Positions 9,401-16,900 of a stretch of DNA of 64,000 nt are shown piece by piece. This DNA is from Lachnospiraceae bacterium (GTDB taxonomy: Bacteria > Bacillota_A > Clostridia > Lachnospirales > Lachnospiraceae). A program made the position numbers and the translations under genes. The stretch spans positions 1 to 64,000 of the forward strand of contig JAQUUB010000017.1 in NCBI GenBank assembly GCA_028694115.1, in the 5' to 3' direction. The notes below the pieces were generated by a model that searched no databases, was not told where the DNA came from, and saw nothing but the letters and a program-made list of their open reading frames with translations. The first letter of the stretch is position 1; every line of letters begins with the position of its first letter.

Positions 9401-9865
9401 ATCTGTATCCATTAACTGCCATGTCTTAGCAAAATCAAGGTCTGACCTTTGCGTATATACATCAAAATCAGAGCCACCGCTATAGTTACCTTTCACAGCT
9501 ATCTTTCCGTTTGAGGAAGTCTCTACCAGTCTCGCACCGCCCGTATCACTATAGACTTTTAAATGTCCACTTGTTCCCGAACCACTTTGCTGTACACCAT
9601 CATTCATCTGATTTAATGCTTTGAATTCATTTCCTGCATACCAGTAGCTTACGTTTCCTGTTGTATCTCTCGCTGGAATATTTGCAGCATTCCATACTGG
9701 TTTTGCAACTGTTTTATCTGCACCGGACAATGTTGCTGCATATGCAGTATTTGGTGAATAATTATAATAAATATCTGTTGCAGTTATTCCACCAAGAAGC
9801 ATTGCCGTAATCAGAGTAGATGATAGTAATCTTTTGCCCATCTGAGCAAGTTTACTCTTTTTCAT
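3425..9865 (-). CDS. DGR target: giant surface adhesin with C-type-lectin-like variable domain
   Basis: 2146 residues. Start ATG 9865 has GGAGG 9 bases upstream and overlaps the RT stop by 14 bases, so the two are probably translationally coupled. Order: signal peptide (1-44, ending AYAA); a C-type-lectin-like domain of DUF6273/FGE type at about 50-345 that contains the variable repeat at residues 286-333 (R-S-Y-L-W-S-R-S-F-W-G-V ... GVAPAF); beta-rich Ig-like region to about 660; BspA-like leucine-rich repeats at about 675-930 (repeated AF-Y/G and I-P-x-x-V-T-x-I); coiled coil at about 1165-1590; glycine/tyrosine repeats (GY-x-x-GY-x-x-GVASVD) at about 1650-1770; a second coil; Ser/Thr linker; transmembrane helix at about 2107-2130 and a basic tail. 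No LPxTG, so it is held by the helix. Expected role: cell-surface ligand binding whose specificity is altered by the retroelement. Most DGR targets carry the variable part at the C-terminus; here it lies near the N-terminus. Confidence 0.93.
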   Translation of the reverse strand: MKKSKLAQMGKRLLSSTLITAMLLGGITATDIYYNYSPNTAYAATLSGADKTVAKPVWNAANIPARDTTGNVSYWYAGNEFKALNQMNDGVQQSGSGTSGHLKVYSDTGGARLVETSSNGKIAVKGNYSGGSDFDVYTQRSDLDFAKTWQLMDTDGVWDDQYLFAQYMTRSFDVQTTAFAPTILTDVENWYDNGFSYDGSKNSRPTISASGASWFSDAEKNAVKSATVKTDGVNGSSNTTTNDTVTDAHLFPASIDEMYYNPVQVEELIANLAADQSTTYNATSWQYARSYLWSRSFWGVYSNSNRNGFGVYSSGQVDCDYVAYEFGVAPAFYLDLEQIVMARSASNAAASAAASTGLKAYDTSTLDTTDGVKFLVQDDSFASGFTSSINNKNGMATVGNTYSVDYSGASTSKVNDAGTGSALCISAALYDSTGKIVYYGPLSKVSETSGTVSLTVPEDISVGNYTLALFEEQLGGTSTYDTTKNSNNGTSFSGTNHTYKAFETDYQSGSVALMSLNVVDDYHTGVTLTNGNSKDMSIGESIESSAVTGKYTSYNNTLNGSIAADDIFVIEASDWESNQKVSNSNLVHTLKIPETIVGNYEYYVVVKDLSVLNEYFASDKYTINCSENATGFDKETWYTYKDASTGITWNYKLDGNGDIIGLYTKNSIVKLVDGGGTLNIPAKVAGRTVVKIGGGDESTPVVPASETAYTSVSFPSTVTTINDYAFYGSKAEAQITIPSHVTAIGIKAFYDSYVTGVKISEMNGTVGSYAFGKTTKMKVVSVKGGNTGLTLSTVSFANSAVTDVSIYGNVTVNKQAFANDINLVNINMNGNMNLKEYAFTGCSAVTSLTMSGTTSIGAYAFNGLTVLEQVYIPVGTTLHEYSFNGCIGLKKLEVDVSIPANAFADCGAIEVLIFDDNALSLSYDWEGHTSSVTKRTIYIKNDTMQIELYGKDGTYHSPFGASGNITVYIPNTSVVDLGDTQKTNDKGVLTLNGYTCYAHSGNDVYGLYIKGAASSVTLRAVNNLDTQMGTDGNESVKDTEAEKKQTGIDAYYTGTILTTMDISKDKMTVVKMFGSDEGETYTTAEFYVVRTTEFNAEEKKTEGVQEDAIASYEPVHADADDLDTGSTTGTISVTAIVFYDVVDENGNVTGRKYYSTPVSIRVEEYTSKNYIEQVYGSYDAIAERLVALDKQIADLQAQLDSADVGSVEELTKELNDFKIAYAKIVATLEEFLSKNESDASGYFGTSTDENTGEISDVVFIEGNPTGYEDSGKKDADGNTIYNVSYDADGDGQKEDIHIVVKDDGVHVVDADGNPVKDDNGKEIIFKDTLGALERQAAAQLASIKADLKVYEDGLKAIKDALSDAGYDIVEGDNEYSQIVDAVNDMASKVDSLTGDLSAANNQIENYASALDAIYNKLTGSTLQADEITGLANALNAIVGKIQSLQNDLTVAQATVTDLRTQLSNEQSKVSQLQTELDSTKGELQKAESSLDAAKQEKDDLQAQYEEAIKNGDEAAAAALKEQIDAKNAAIQELETTKKNLEQKEQDLKDAQDTVKALQDQIDAKDAEITDLKKRLDALTSSAEGFKMTVDTANTLFGLELAEGTSDEDVLAAIQDYVSTKVSSDETIKKIQALVNSTNTGDKLVADVESSIGSGSGDGDYKSGYDTGYAEGVASVDVSTNGETYKNAYAAGVASVDVSVNGATYKSGYSAGYEAGAKSAGTNTGSGDYTTGYNAGYSAGVASVDTSKNYSSGYNTGYAAGYKAGESKNSGTENSSALTGQITSLTNEVNKLTSSNTSLTNQVTTLTSENSTLKNQVSNLTSQVDTLKNSKTTSSTTSTTAGSATASTNKATGTASTTTPTAASTGGASSTNKTDTTSEDDKPQAVDESIEYEGSTQNNAINTQPSGLGYYVERKLPSDTSTIANGQLAVVKINQLSGDKAVTIKTNAKSYVAASSTEQGNAFKVISYYMNHLNELGTLGDSEIKSAATDNSKIVTADEVMSLNFEASEEQQKAIDNGKTVDLKITADKIENGALYLIVHESKVRTGTYDVLLARANQNELVINVPDLSPVTIAKLTVDSAEEITTTELVNDDTEPEVLQESTESNNGFRIVMYILLIVAIGGLVVLFVIMKKKDALPELPGFLKRK
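8850..8862 (-). other. Small inverted repeat just downstream of the variable repeat
   Basis: ATCTG-TTC-CAGAT, a 5-bp stem with 3-base loop, lies 6 bases beyond the 3' (sense) end of the variable repeat. In the Bordetella phage DGR a hairpin just past the initiation-of-mutagenic-homology site is needed for efficient retrohoming. This copy is shorter than that one, and the template repeat lacks it, as expected for a target-only signal. Function is inferred. Confidence 0.4.
8868..9010 (-). repeat. DGR variable repeat (VR)
   Basis: A 143-bp near copy of 11270-11412, lying inside the adhesin reading frame (residues about 286-333). It differs at 11 sites, each an A on the sense strand of the template: six became T and five became G. 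They fall in nine Asn (AAY) codons of the template, turning them into Tyr (five), Asp (two), Cys and Gly; three further Asn codons are unchanged. The low-coordinate end (sense 3' end) is an unmutated GC-rich block followed by a T run (GTAGCCCCCGCTTTTTA), which fits the initiation of mutagenic homology. The repeat is much richer in GC than the rest of the gene. Confidence 0.95.
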
Positions 9866-11120
9866 AAGAATAATCCTCCTTATTCTCTAATAATTTTGTC
9901 TTCTGAAACTTTTTAGACTTATCTTTTTTGAAAGTCTCTTCGTTCCGAGTAAAGTTATATCTATTTGCTAAGTATCGCTTTAGCTGTTTTGTGTCTCCCT
10001 GATTTAAAAACGCATAGGTACCATTCAGCTTCTGCTTTACATCAAAAGAAGTTAATTTACCATGATAATAATCAATGGTCATTTTTTTCATACGTTTTTT
10101 TGTAATTTTCTTTCTGTCATTTTTCACAAGACAACGAATGAATCCATTTTCTGATAACTCATATCTCCATCCGCAAAATGTAATTCCTTCTGAAATGGGA
10201 TAATATTTTGTTTTCCTTGGATGAAGCCTGATTCCCATATCGTTCTCCATCAGATATTTTTCAATTTTTATCTTCAAATTCTTACATGAACTTTTCAATC
10301 GAAACGCCACAATAAAATCATCCATGTATCTAACTTGTCCTTCGTTTTCTGGAAATTCATCAATCAACCAGTCAACTTCATTCAAATAACTAAGTCCTAT
10401 CCATTGACTTGGTAAATTCCCCTTTGGTACACCATATGAACTTTCGGGGTCTGTTGCAGCTGCATATCCATCCGATTGTTTCCAATCATTAATAATATTC
10501 ATGAAAAGAATATAACCTAAATACTGCATTCCACGAAATTGTTCTTTGATTCTGTCATGCTTTACATTGTCATAATATCCTCTTATATCAAACTGAACGA
10601 TATAAAAGTCAGTTCCATATTTTTCATATAATCGTGTAAGCATTTCTATTACTATTGCATGTGCAGCTGGAGGACCAAGACCAGTTCTGCAGGCAATATT
10701 ACAAGGATGCAACTTAGGTTCTAAATATGGTTTCAAAAATTTATCTGTCAACCACTCTTCTACAATTCTATCCTTATAATATGGTGCGCTTATAATACGT
10801 TCTGGATGATACACCCTAAAATCATAATATCCGTAAGGTTTCCATGTCCTGGAAATAATATCCTTTGCCATAGATTCCAAATACGTACCTAAATTTCTTT
10901 CAAACTCAAAAGCTTCTTTCGTATAACTCTTTTGCTTTATTCGTTCTTTCCAACACTCATATAATTCTGTTTCTACTTCTTCTTGTGTAATATGCCATGA
11001 CAAATATGAATTTGTCGGATCATCATATATTTCAATAAAATCTCCGTCTTTTTTTACAAAAAGAAGTCCGTACTCATTAATTTCAGTTACACAGCTTCCA
11101 AAATCTATCAGATTACCCAT
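9852..11120 (-). CDS. DGR reverse transcriptase
   Basis: 422 residues. Group-II-intron-like reverse transcriptase fold: fingers motif at about residues 105-150 (YHPERIISAPYYKDRIVEEWL, then CRTGLGPPAAH), palm Asp in FDIRGYYDN (about 192-200), the DGR-typical VPKGNLPSQWIG (about 245-256), and the catalytic YMDD in VRYMDDFIVAF (about 283). C-terminal thumb is short and basic, with no maturase or endonuclease domain, as in DGR enzymes. It should copy the template-repeat RNA with errors at adenines and, with Avd, deliver cDNA into the variable repeat. No strong Shine-Dalgarno is seen close to ATG 11120. It overlaps the start of the adhesin by 14 bases. Confidence 0.95.
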   Translation of the reverse strand: MGNLIDFGSCVTEINEYGLLFVKKDGDFIEIYDDPTNSYLSWHITQEEVETELYECWKERIKQKSYTKEAFEFERNLGTYLESMAKDIISRTWKPYGYYDFRVYHPERIISAPYYKDRIVEEWLTDKFLKPYLEPKLHPCNIACRTGLGPPAAHAIVIEMLTRLYEKYGTDFYIVQFDIRGYYDNVKHDRIKEQFRGMQYLGYILFMNIINDWKQSDGYAAATDPESSYGVPKGNLPSQWIGLSYLNEVDWLIDEFPENEGQVRYMDDFIVAFRLKSSCKNLKIKIEKYLMENDMGIRLHPRKTKYYPISEGITFCGWRYELSENGFIRCLVKNDRKKITKKRMKKMTIDYYHGKLTSFDVKQKLNGTYAFLNQGDTKQLKRYLANRYNFTRNEETFKKDKSKKFQKTKLLENKEDYSYEKE

Positions 11121-11180
11121 TTATTTTTCTATCACACCCTTTCCACCTGGGAACGGATGGTTTTGCTCCCCACAAGACAT

Positions 11181-11197
11181 TGCGCCAAATTGGCGCA
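11181..11197. promoter_or_regulatory. TGCGCCA palindrome inside the DGR
   Basis: TGCGCCA-AAT-TGGCGCA, perfect 7-bp arms, in the 150-base spacer between the template repeat and the RT start (61 bases before the ATG). The same palindrome occurs upstream of several transfer genes (42414, 49471, 49795, 51274, 54207). Candidate operator or RNA hairpin. Confidence 0.65.
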
Positions 11198-11269
11198 TCA
11201 CTTATGACAGGCGCTGGAATAGTTGTACCTTTTTATCTTATGCATACACCTTAATGCATGCACACACTG

Positions 11270-11412
11270 TAAAAAGCGGGGGCTACACCAAACTCGTTAG
11301 CGACGTTGTTGTTGTTGACCTGACCACTCGAGTTGACATTGAAGCCATTGCGGTTGGAGTTCGAGTTGACACCCCAGAAGGAGCGGGACCACAGATTGCT
11401 ACGAGCGTACTG
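11270..11412 (-). repeat. DGR template repeat (TR), transcribed as template RNA
   Basis: Non-coding 143-bp repeat starting 8 bases after the avd stop codon and ending 149 bases before the RT start. Read in the frame of the target it would give R-S-N-L-W-S-R-S-F-W-G-V-N-S-N-S-N-R-N and later a run of four Asn codons (AAC x4), twelve Asn codons in all: the AAY-rich design typical of DGR templates, since A-directed errors in AAY give many amino acids but no stop codons. The order avd-TR-RT is the standard DGR cassette. The spacer 11121-11269 holds the TGCGCCA palindrome and a TGCAT/ATGCA inverted repeat near 11240-11262, which may fold in the template RNA. Confidence 0.95.
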
Positions 11413-11420
11413 TACGACCA

Positions 11421-11873
11421 CTATCCCTTAATTCTGTTTGTATTACTTTGTTTAATACGGTAAGAGTCTGTTTCAAGCCATTTGTTAAATGAAAATTTTA
11501 AATTGGTTAACTTATTATTCAATTCCTTCTCCTGTCCTGGCGAAATACATCTGCATCGCCTTACTACTGGGAGAATATCTGTAATCCTTTCCATTAACTC
11601 AATCGCTTTATCTTGCATTTCTTTCCTATCTGTACTCTGTGTGTACAAATCAAAACCATTTGCCTGTCTCGTTGTATGAATCAACTCACAAGAATATGTT
11701 TGTAATACTTTACAAATCGTAAAGCGAAATTCCTTTGTTGCACCAGAAGATACTATAAATACGTCTGATGCAAATGCTTGACATCTATGAATAACATCAA
11801 ATGAATCTCCTCTTATTCTACCGTTATATGGTTTTCTTTTAGATTTAATCACTGCTTGTTCTTCATCAGTCAT
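11421..11873 (-). CDS. avd: DGR accessory variability determinant (Avd)
   Basis: 150 residues, start ATG 11873 with GGAG 5 bases upstream. Four-helix-bundle protein of the Avd / 23S rRNA intervening-sequence protein type: basic (RKPYNGRIRGD near the N-terminus, VVRRCRCISPGQEKELNNKL in the last third), about 125 residues of helix, position directly before the template repeat. Avd forms a pentameric barrel that binds the RT and the template RNA and is required for mutagenic retrohoming in Bordetella phage BPP-1. The N-terminal half (AFASDVFIVSSGATKEFRFTICKVLQTY) fits the first two helices. Assignment rests on both sequence character and position. Confidence 0.88.
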   Translation of the reverse strand: MTDEEQAVIKSKRKPYNGRIRGDSFDVIHRCQAFASDVFIVSSGATKEFRFTICKVLQTYSCELIHTTRQANGFDLYTQSTDRKEMQDKAIELMERITDILPVVRRCRCISPGQEKELNNKLTNLKFSFNKWLETDSYRIKQSNTNRIKG

Positions 11874-11947
11874 ACGGACTCCTTCCTGCTGGTGGTGCGC
11901 AAATTCTAATTATTCTTTTGCCAATCATATTTTTCCTTTCACTTCTA

Positions 11948-12529
11948 TCAATCATGTTTATAATCAGAGTTTTCTTTTTTGTATTCTCTTACCCCTTTCA
12001 TCAATAAAGTAGAAATAAATACATCTTTGGGATATACTGCTATCCCATAAAAATTTATATGTTCTTTGTATAGATTTTCTATTTCTTCTGCTATCTGATT
12101 AGGACAGTTAAATGTTGTTATAGTTACATTACTATTATCACAAATGCCTTTGTTTTCCTTTGAGATGATCTTTCCTTTTCCCTTTGCATCAAGCACCTCA
12201 ATTACATCCATATCAAACTCTTTTAACAAGCTGTTATAATGATTATCTTCAAAAATTTCTTTTTCTATGATTTCAGCACCCTTGTAAATCACATAATTTA
12301 CATGATTCTTTTTTAGCAAATCCAATACCTTATCATAGGCTGTCTCTGGATAACCGCATTTACACATTGCATTTTGAGATGTTCTTTTTACCTTGTAGCC
12401 TGTCAGTAAAGAAAGTACAAATGCTGAATCTTCAAATGTGCTATAAAACATTCCCCTCAGTCTTACTATTACAGTTTCTTTATATATGGATAGAATCTTT
12501 TCATATTCCAGAGATTCCCCTTTACTCAT
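11948..12529 (-). CDS. MutS domain-I-like protein
   Basis: 193 residues, ATG 12529 overlapping the previous stop by 4 bases (ATGA), SD AGGAGGGG inside the upstream gene. Residues about 20-90 resemble the mismatch-recognition N-terminal domain of MutS: R-G-x-FY-x-TFEDSAFVLS-x-LTGYKVK, then CGYPETAYDKVLDLLKKNHVNYVIY, matching the MutS pattern of FYE-x-F-x-x-DA ... G-x-P-x-x-A-x-D-x-Y. The ATPase and clamp domains are absent. Free-standing MutS-I domains occur in polyvalent proteins of mobile elements; role here unknown, perhaps binding of incoming or mismatched DNA. The proximity to the DGR, which creates mismatches, is intriguing but may be chance. Confidence 0.55.
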   Translation of the reverse strand: MSKGESLEYEKILSIYKETVIVRLRGMFYSTFEDSAFVLSLLTGYKVKRTSQNAMCKCGYPETAYDKVLDLLKKNHVNYVIYKGAEIIEKEIFEDNHYNSLLKEFDMDVIEVLDAKGKGKIISKENKGICDNSNVTITTFNCPNQIAEEIENLYKEHINFYGIAVYPKDVFISTLLMKGVREYKKENSDYKHD

Positions 12530-13128
12530 CTTCCACCCCTCCTGTGTACCTCTGCTTTTACATAGTCGGGTCCGTTATCCCTGTATGAATCATTTCCATG
12601 CATAATTTTCAAAAGACACTCAGTAAATTCTGATGTACTCTTTTCAATAGATAATCTTTCATTCTGCCATGTGCCATTTTTTCCGTTTATGCCATTCATA
12701 AGTTTAATTCCTTTAGCTGGCGGTTCCCATGCATGTAGATTCTTAGAATAATCATCCAACAAATAATCCGTCTGACGAATGCCCCCATAAAAATCTTTAA
12801 TATATTCACTTTTATCTTCTCCACATGGAAGATATATCCTATGTTTCCTATCAATTTCAGGAAGATATATATCCAGCCATTCATTTTTTTCATTTTTGGC
12901 ATATTTACTGTCCGTTAATACTGCTGATAATACATATACTTCTATTTCTGATTTATGAAGTACTATGTTACGTATTGAATCAACTATATTTTGCTGTGGC
13001 TTAAGCTTTAAAAAATAATTTTCTTCATATAGTTTTTCTAACGTATCTACCACTTTAAATTCAGATAATGTTCCATCCATATCAACAAATAACCTTAGTT
13101 TGATATTGCTTTTTTCATTTTCATCCAT
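12526..13128 (-). CDS. HAD-superfamily 5'(3')-deoxyribonucleotidase-like protein
   Basis: 200 residues, ATG 13128 with GAGGTGATGTT upstream. HAD motif I is FVDMDGTLSEF (residues 13-23; nucleophile Asp plus DxDGT), motif II is in YVLSAV (about 68), and motif IV-like Asp pair is in TDYLLDDYSKNLHAW (about 138-152), which resembles NT5C/cytosolic 5'-nucleotidases. It could dephosphorylate nucleotides, or be a catalytically divergent relative. The protein ends in HRRGGR, one of the recurrent basic Arg-terminated tails on this element; here the tail codons AGG AGG GGT GGA also form the Shine-Dalgarno of the next gene. Confidence 0.7.
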   Translation of the reverse strand: MDENEKSNIKLRLFVDMDGTLSEFKVVDTLEKLYEENYFLKLKPQQNIVDSIRNIVLHKSEIEVYVLSAVLTDSKYAKNEKNEWLDIYLPEIDRKHRIYLPCGEDKSEYIKDFYGGIRQTDYLLDDYSKNLHAWEPPAKGIKLMNGINGKNGTWQNERLSIEKSTSEFTECLLKIMHGNDSYRDNGPDYVKAEVHRRGGR

Positions 13129-13240
13129 AACATCACCTCATAAAATTTTTAGGATAAAGAAATTTTAATATATTTCTTATGAAAGAATGTTAGTAAAAAA
13201 TCAAAACCACACACATAAATGTTGATTTTAAGCAAGAAAA

Positions 13241-13264
13241 AAAGGTGGAACAAAGTCCACCTTT
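13241..13264 (-). terminator. Terminator after the HTH gene
   Basis: AAAGGTGGA / TCCACCTTT, 9-bp stem with a 6-base loop, followed on the minus strand by an uninterrupted T run. It closes the HTH gene at 13288-13761 and separates it from the nucleotidase gene. Confidence 0.85.
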
Positions 13265-13287
13265 ATATTTTGCTTATACAAAATCCT

Positions 13288-13761
13288 TTATTTGCGAGAA
13301 TGCCTTAGTTTTGAATATCCCGCCGCCATATCCAATAAATAATTGATACTTTCCGTATCCATACCTTTAGTAATCTCATCAAATCGTTGTCCATTCGTTT
13401 TTCTCTTATTTACATCATAAGGAAATACTTCACTTGGACTTACATGCAAAGCTGCCGAAATCTTTATTACCGAAGATAGACCTATTCTAGCTTTATTATT
13501 AAATATTTTACTCAGTCCGCTATAATTTACTCCTGATAGATCTGCCAACCCCCTGGCACTCATTCCCTGCTTATCCATTTCAATCCAGATGTTTTGTGCA
13601 ATACCTACCATAATATTATCCATTAACTTTTCATCATAAATGGCAGTGTTAATTAAATCCGATGTCATGTATGTATTATTCATTGTTGTTTGATTTCTTT
13701 TTTTTACCGGAACAATTTCACATTCATCTTCCTCTTGCATAATATTTTTCAATGCATCCAT
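13288..13761 (-). CDS. XRE-type HTH regulator
   Basis: 157 residues, ATG 13761, GAGGTGGG 5 bases upstream. An N-terminal basic linker is followed by a Cro/C1 HTH at about residues 65-115: MSARGLADLSGVNYSGLSKIFNNKARIGLSSVIKISAALHVSPSEVF. The C-terminus (LRHSRK) resembles the basic tails found on other proteins here. It is monocistronic, bounded by a terminator on its 3' side and facing an AT-rich gap upstream, and may be an autoregulated repressor. Its operator is not identified. Confidence 0.8.
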   Translation of the reverse strand: MDALKNIMQEEDECEIVPVKKRNQTTMNNTYMTSDLINTAIYDEKLMDNIMVGIAQNIWIEMDKQGMSARGLADLSGVNYSGLSKIFNNKARIGLSSVIKISAALHVSPSEVFPYDVNKRKTNGQRFDEITKGMDTESINYLLDMAAGYSKLRHSRK

Positions 13762-13905
13762 AAACCCACCTCGAATATTACTGTAAATTTATACTTTATT
13801 ACCAGTAATATTGTAGCACGATAGTTTCTGTTTGTCAAAAATATTGCATAAATTCTTTATTTCTCTCATTTCAATACACTTCAATACAATATATAGTGTA
13901 TAAAC

Positions 13906-13945
13906 CCCCCAAAGTAAGATTAATAGTACAATCTTACTTTGGGGG
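13906..13945 (-). terminator. Strong hairpin after the methylase-helicase gene
   Basis: Perfect 16-bp inverted repeat (CCCCCAAAGTAAGATT / AATCTTACTTTGGGGG) around an 8-base loop, 7 bases after the stop of 13952-21847. Only a short T run follows on the minus strand (GGTTTA), so it may also act as an mRNA 3'-end stabiliser. Confidence 0.7.
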
Positions 13946-13951
13946 AATACG

Positions 13952-16900
13952 TTATATTGCAAATCTTTTTCGCTGTTGTAAAGTAATATTTTCGTCTACC
14001 GATTGTTCTTGTTTTTCATCTTCTTTAGACTGTTCTATTAACAGCTCGTTTAACTCTGCCTGCCTATTCAATAATGCTGTCAATTCTGATTCTTTTGAAA
14101 AAGGCTTTTCTAGTTCCTTTTTAGAAGATTTAATTGCATCTTCTACCTCTTCCAGTTTATGTTGGTATTGCTCCATCACTGCATCAATCTTCTTCACACA
14201 ATTTTGGATTTTCATCACATATCCAATATCCGTTGTTTCTCCATCAGACACATCAATTTTATATCGTGATTTACCTGATACCACAATATTTTTTTCAATC
14301 TGATTACCAAACATAGAAAGATTTTTACAGATTCCAATTTTGAATCCTGCGTATTCTGCAAAATTTATAAGGATTCCATCCGCTGGTGTTTTTTGAAACA
14401 TATTTTGAATTAACTCACCTGCTTTTTTTCTGTCTGTAATCACATGATTATTAAATGTTATAGTAAATGGTGATACATCTTTATCCTGTTCTGAATTGCC
14501 TTCACTCAAAAGAATACTTGTTTGTGCCTGTGAACTATACAATGGAGAACTATTCCTCACGGATATATCTTCTGCAATTTTATCAATAATTTCTTTGTTA
14601 CGTTCCATTCGTTCTGGAAGCACATTATATACATCTCTTTCCAGCTTGTATTTGTTAGATATAAAACTCTTTTTTATTAGTTGTAATTTTGTTACTTCTG
14701 TATCTACTTCCATCTTTTCCTTAATCAAAGGATTTCCTGATGCAATCGCTTTCATTTCCGCATAATTAAGTACCGCTTCATCTACATCAGTACAACTTCT
14801 TGCCACATCGCCGCCTGTCATAACCTGTGAAATAAATTTCTGCTTGTTTTCAATAATACTCCAATTATATGCATCAAAAGTTCCTTTCGTTACATATCTT
14901 AAAATGCGTACTTCTTTATACATATTTCCTTGTCTTAAAATACGTCCTTCTCTTTGCTCTACATCAGATGGTCTCCATGGAACATCTATTTCATGTAATG
15001 CGCACAATCTAGTTTGAATATTTGTACCAGTACCCATTTTTTCTGTAGAACCAATAATTATACGTTTCACCCCATTTCTCAAATCTTGAAACATATCATC
15101 CCTGTCTTTATCATTTTTTGCATCATGGATAAAACAGACTTCCTCCGCTGGAACACCTTTTTTTACCAATTCTTTTTTGATAAAATTATATACATTAAAT
15201 CCCTTGTTTCCATTTGGTACCCCTATATCAGAAAAAATTGCCTGTGTACCTTTATTATCTTTAGATTTGAGCCATATAGAATATACCCGATCCACACATT
15301 TATATAATTTACTATCCATGTCAGGAATACCCTCTTCATTCAGCATACGAATATCAGTAGATACTAATTTTGCATCATGACAGATTTTAAGCATATTATC
15401 AATAGAGGGATCTACTGTGCCATTTCTGATTGCTGCAGCACGTTCTACAAATGTATCTACATATGCTTTAATTTCATCATTTGGTTCTGATTCCACTATT
15501 GTATGTTTATTATCTATCAAAGAAGGAATATCTAAATAAGGTAAATTCTCTTGCATTTGTACATCTGCGCACATACGGAACATCGTGACCAGCTCCGGAA
15601 GATTTGTAAATCTACCAAATCTTGTTTTTTCACGATACCCTTTTCCTTCTGGTGAAAGTTCCATAGCTGTTACTGTTTCACCAAAGTTTGCAGCCCACGC
15701 ATCAAAATGATAGATACCTTTACTTTTTAATAAATCTGCCTGCAAGTATTTCTGCATTAAATACATTTCACACATTGTATTTGAAATAGGTGTTCCTGTT
15801 GCAAATACCACATTTCTACCTGGATTAAGTTCGTTAATATATTGAACTTTCTGTAAAAGATCATACGATTTATTACTTCCATTAGGATTAATACCCGCCA
15901 CCCTGCTGATTTTTGTTGTAAAACTCAAATTTTTGTAATTATGTGCTTCATCAATCATAAGGCAATCTACACCAAGCTCCTCAAAAGTAATTACATTATC
16001 TTTATAATCTTCATTTGATAATATTTCTAGCTTGGTACGTAATTGCTTCTCCTGTGCTTCCATCTGCTTAACAGACCATGTTTCATTCTTCTCATATTTA
16101 AGAGATGCAATAAAACTTTGTACTTCATCTATTTCTCTCTCAATATTTTCCTGTTGACGTTCCTTTGAAATTGGAATTTTTTCAAATTGAGAGTGACCAA
16201 TAATAATAGCATCGTACTCCCCTGTTGAAATTTTACTAATAAATCTTTTACGGCTATTTTTTTCAAAATCTTTTTTCGTTGTAAGTAATATATTCGCAGA
16301 AGGATACAGTGTCAAAAACTCGGATGCCATCTGACCTGTTAAATGGTTCGGTACTACAATCATTGGTTTATTTGCCAATCCTAATCGTTTCAATTCCATT
16401 GCACTTGCCGCCATTTCATACGATTTACCTGCACCTACGCAATGGGCCAACAAAGTATTTCCTCCTCTAATTATTCTTGCAATAGCATTTTTTTGATGTG
16501 GGCGCAATTCAATATCAGGATTCATACCTGGTAACGTCAAGAAACTGCCATCATACTCACGTAATTTTATATTATTAAATTTGTCATTATAAATTCTTAC
16601 ATATTTTTCCCTTCTCTCCAAATCTACAAATAACCAATCTGAAAATTCTTCCTTTATGATTTCTGCCTTTGCACGTACTAACATAGTTGCTTGTTGGTTT
16701 GGCACATATCTATACCCACCGTTTGGATCATCTATTCTATCTCTAACTGTAATCTGTCTTAAATTTAAAAGATTCTCAAAAATTTCTAATGCAGTCATTC
16801 TGTCCGTACCATAAGCACTGGTATTTTCTACAGAAGTACACGTATTTTTTGATTGAATAAAATAGGTATTTACAAGTGAATTATATTCTAAAAAAATATT

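Noticed and set aside
11254..11463. Plus-strand reading frame across the template repeat
   Set aside because: The region is a non-coding DGR template; openness follows from its base composition.
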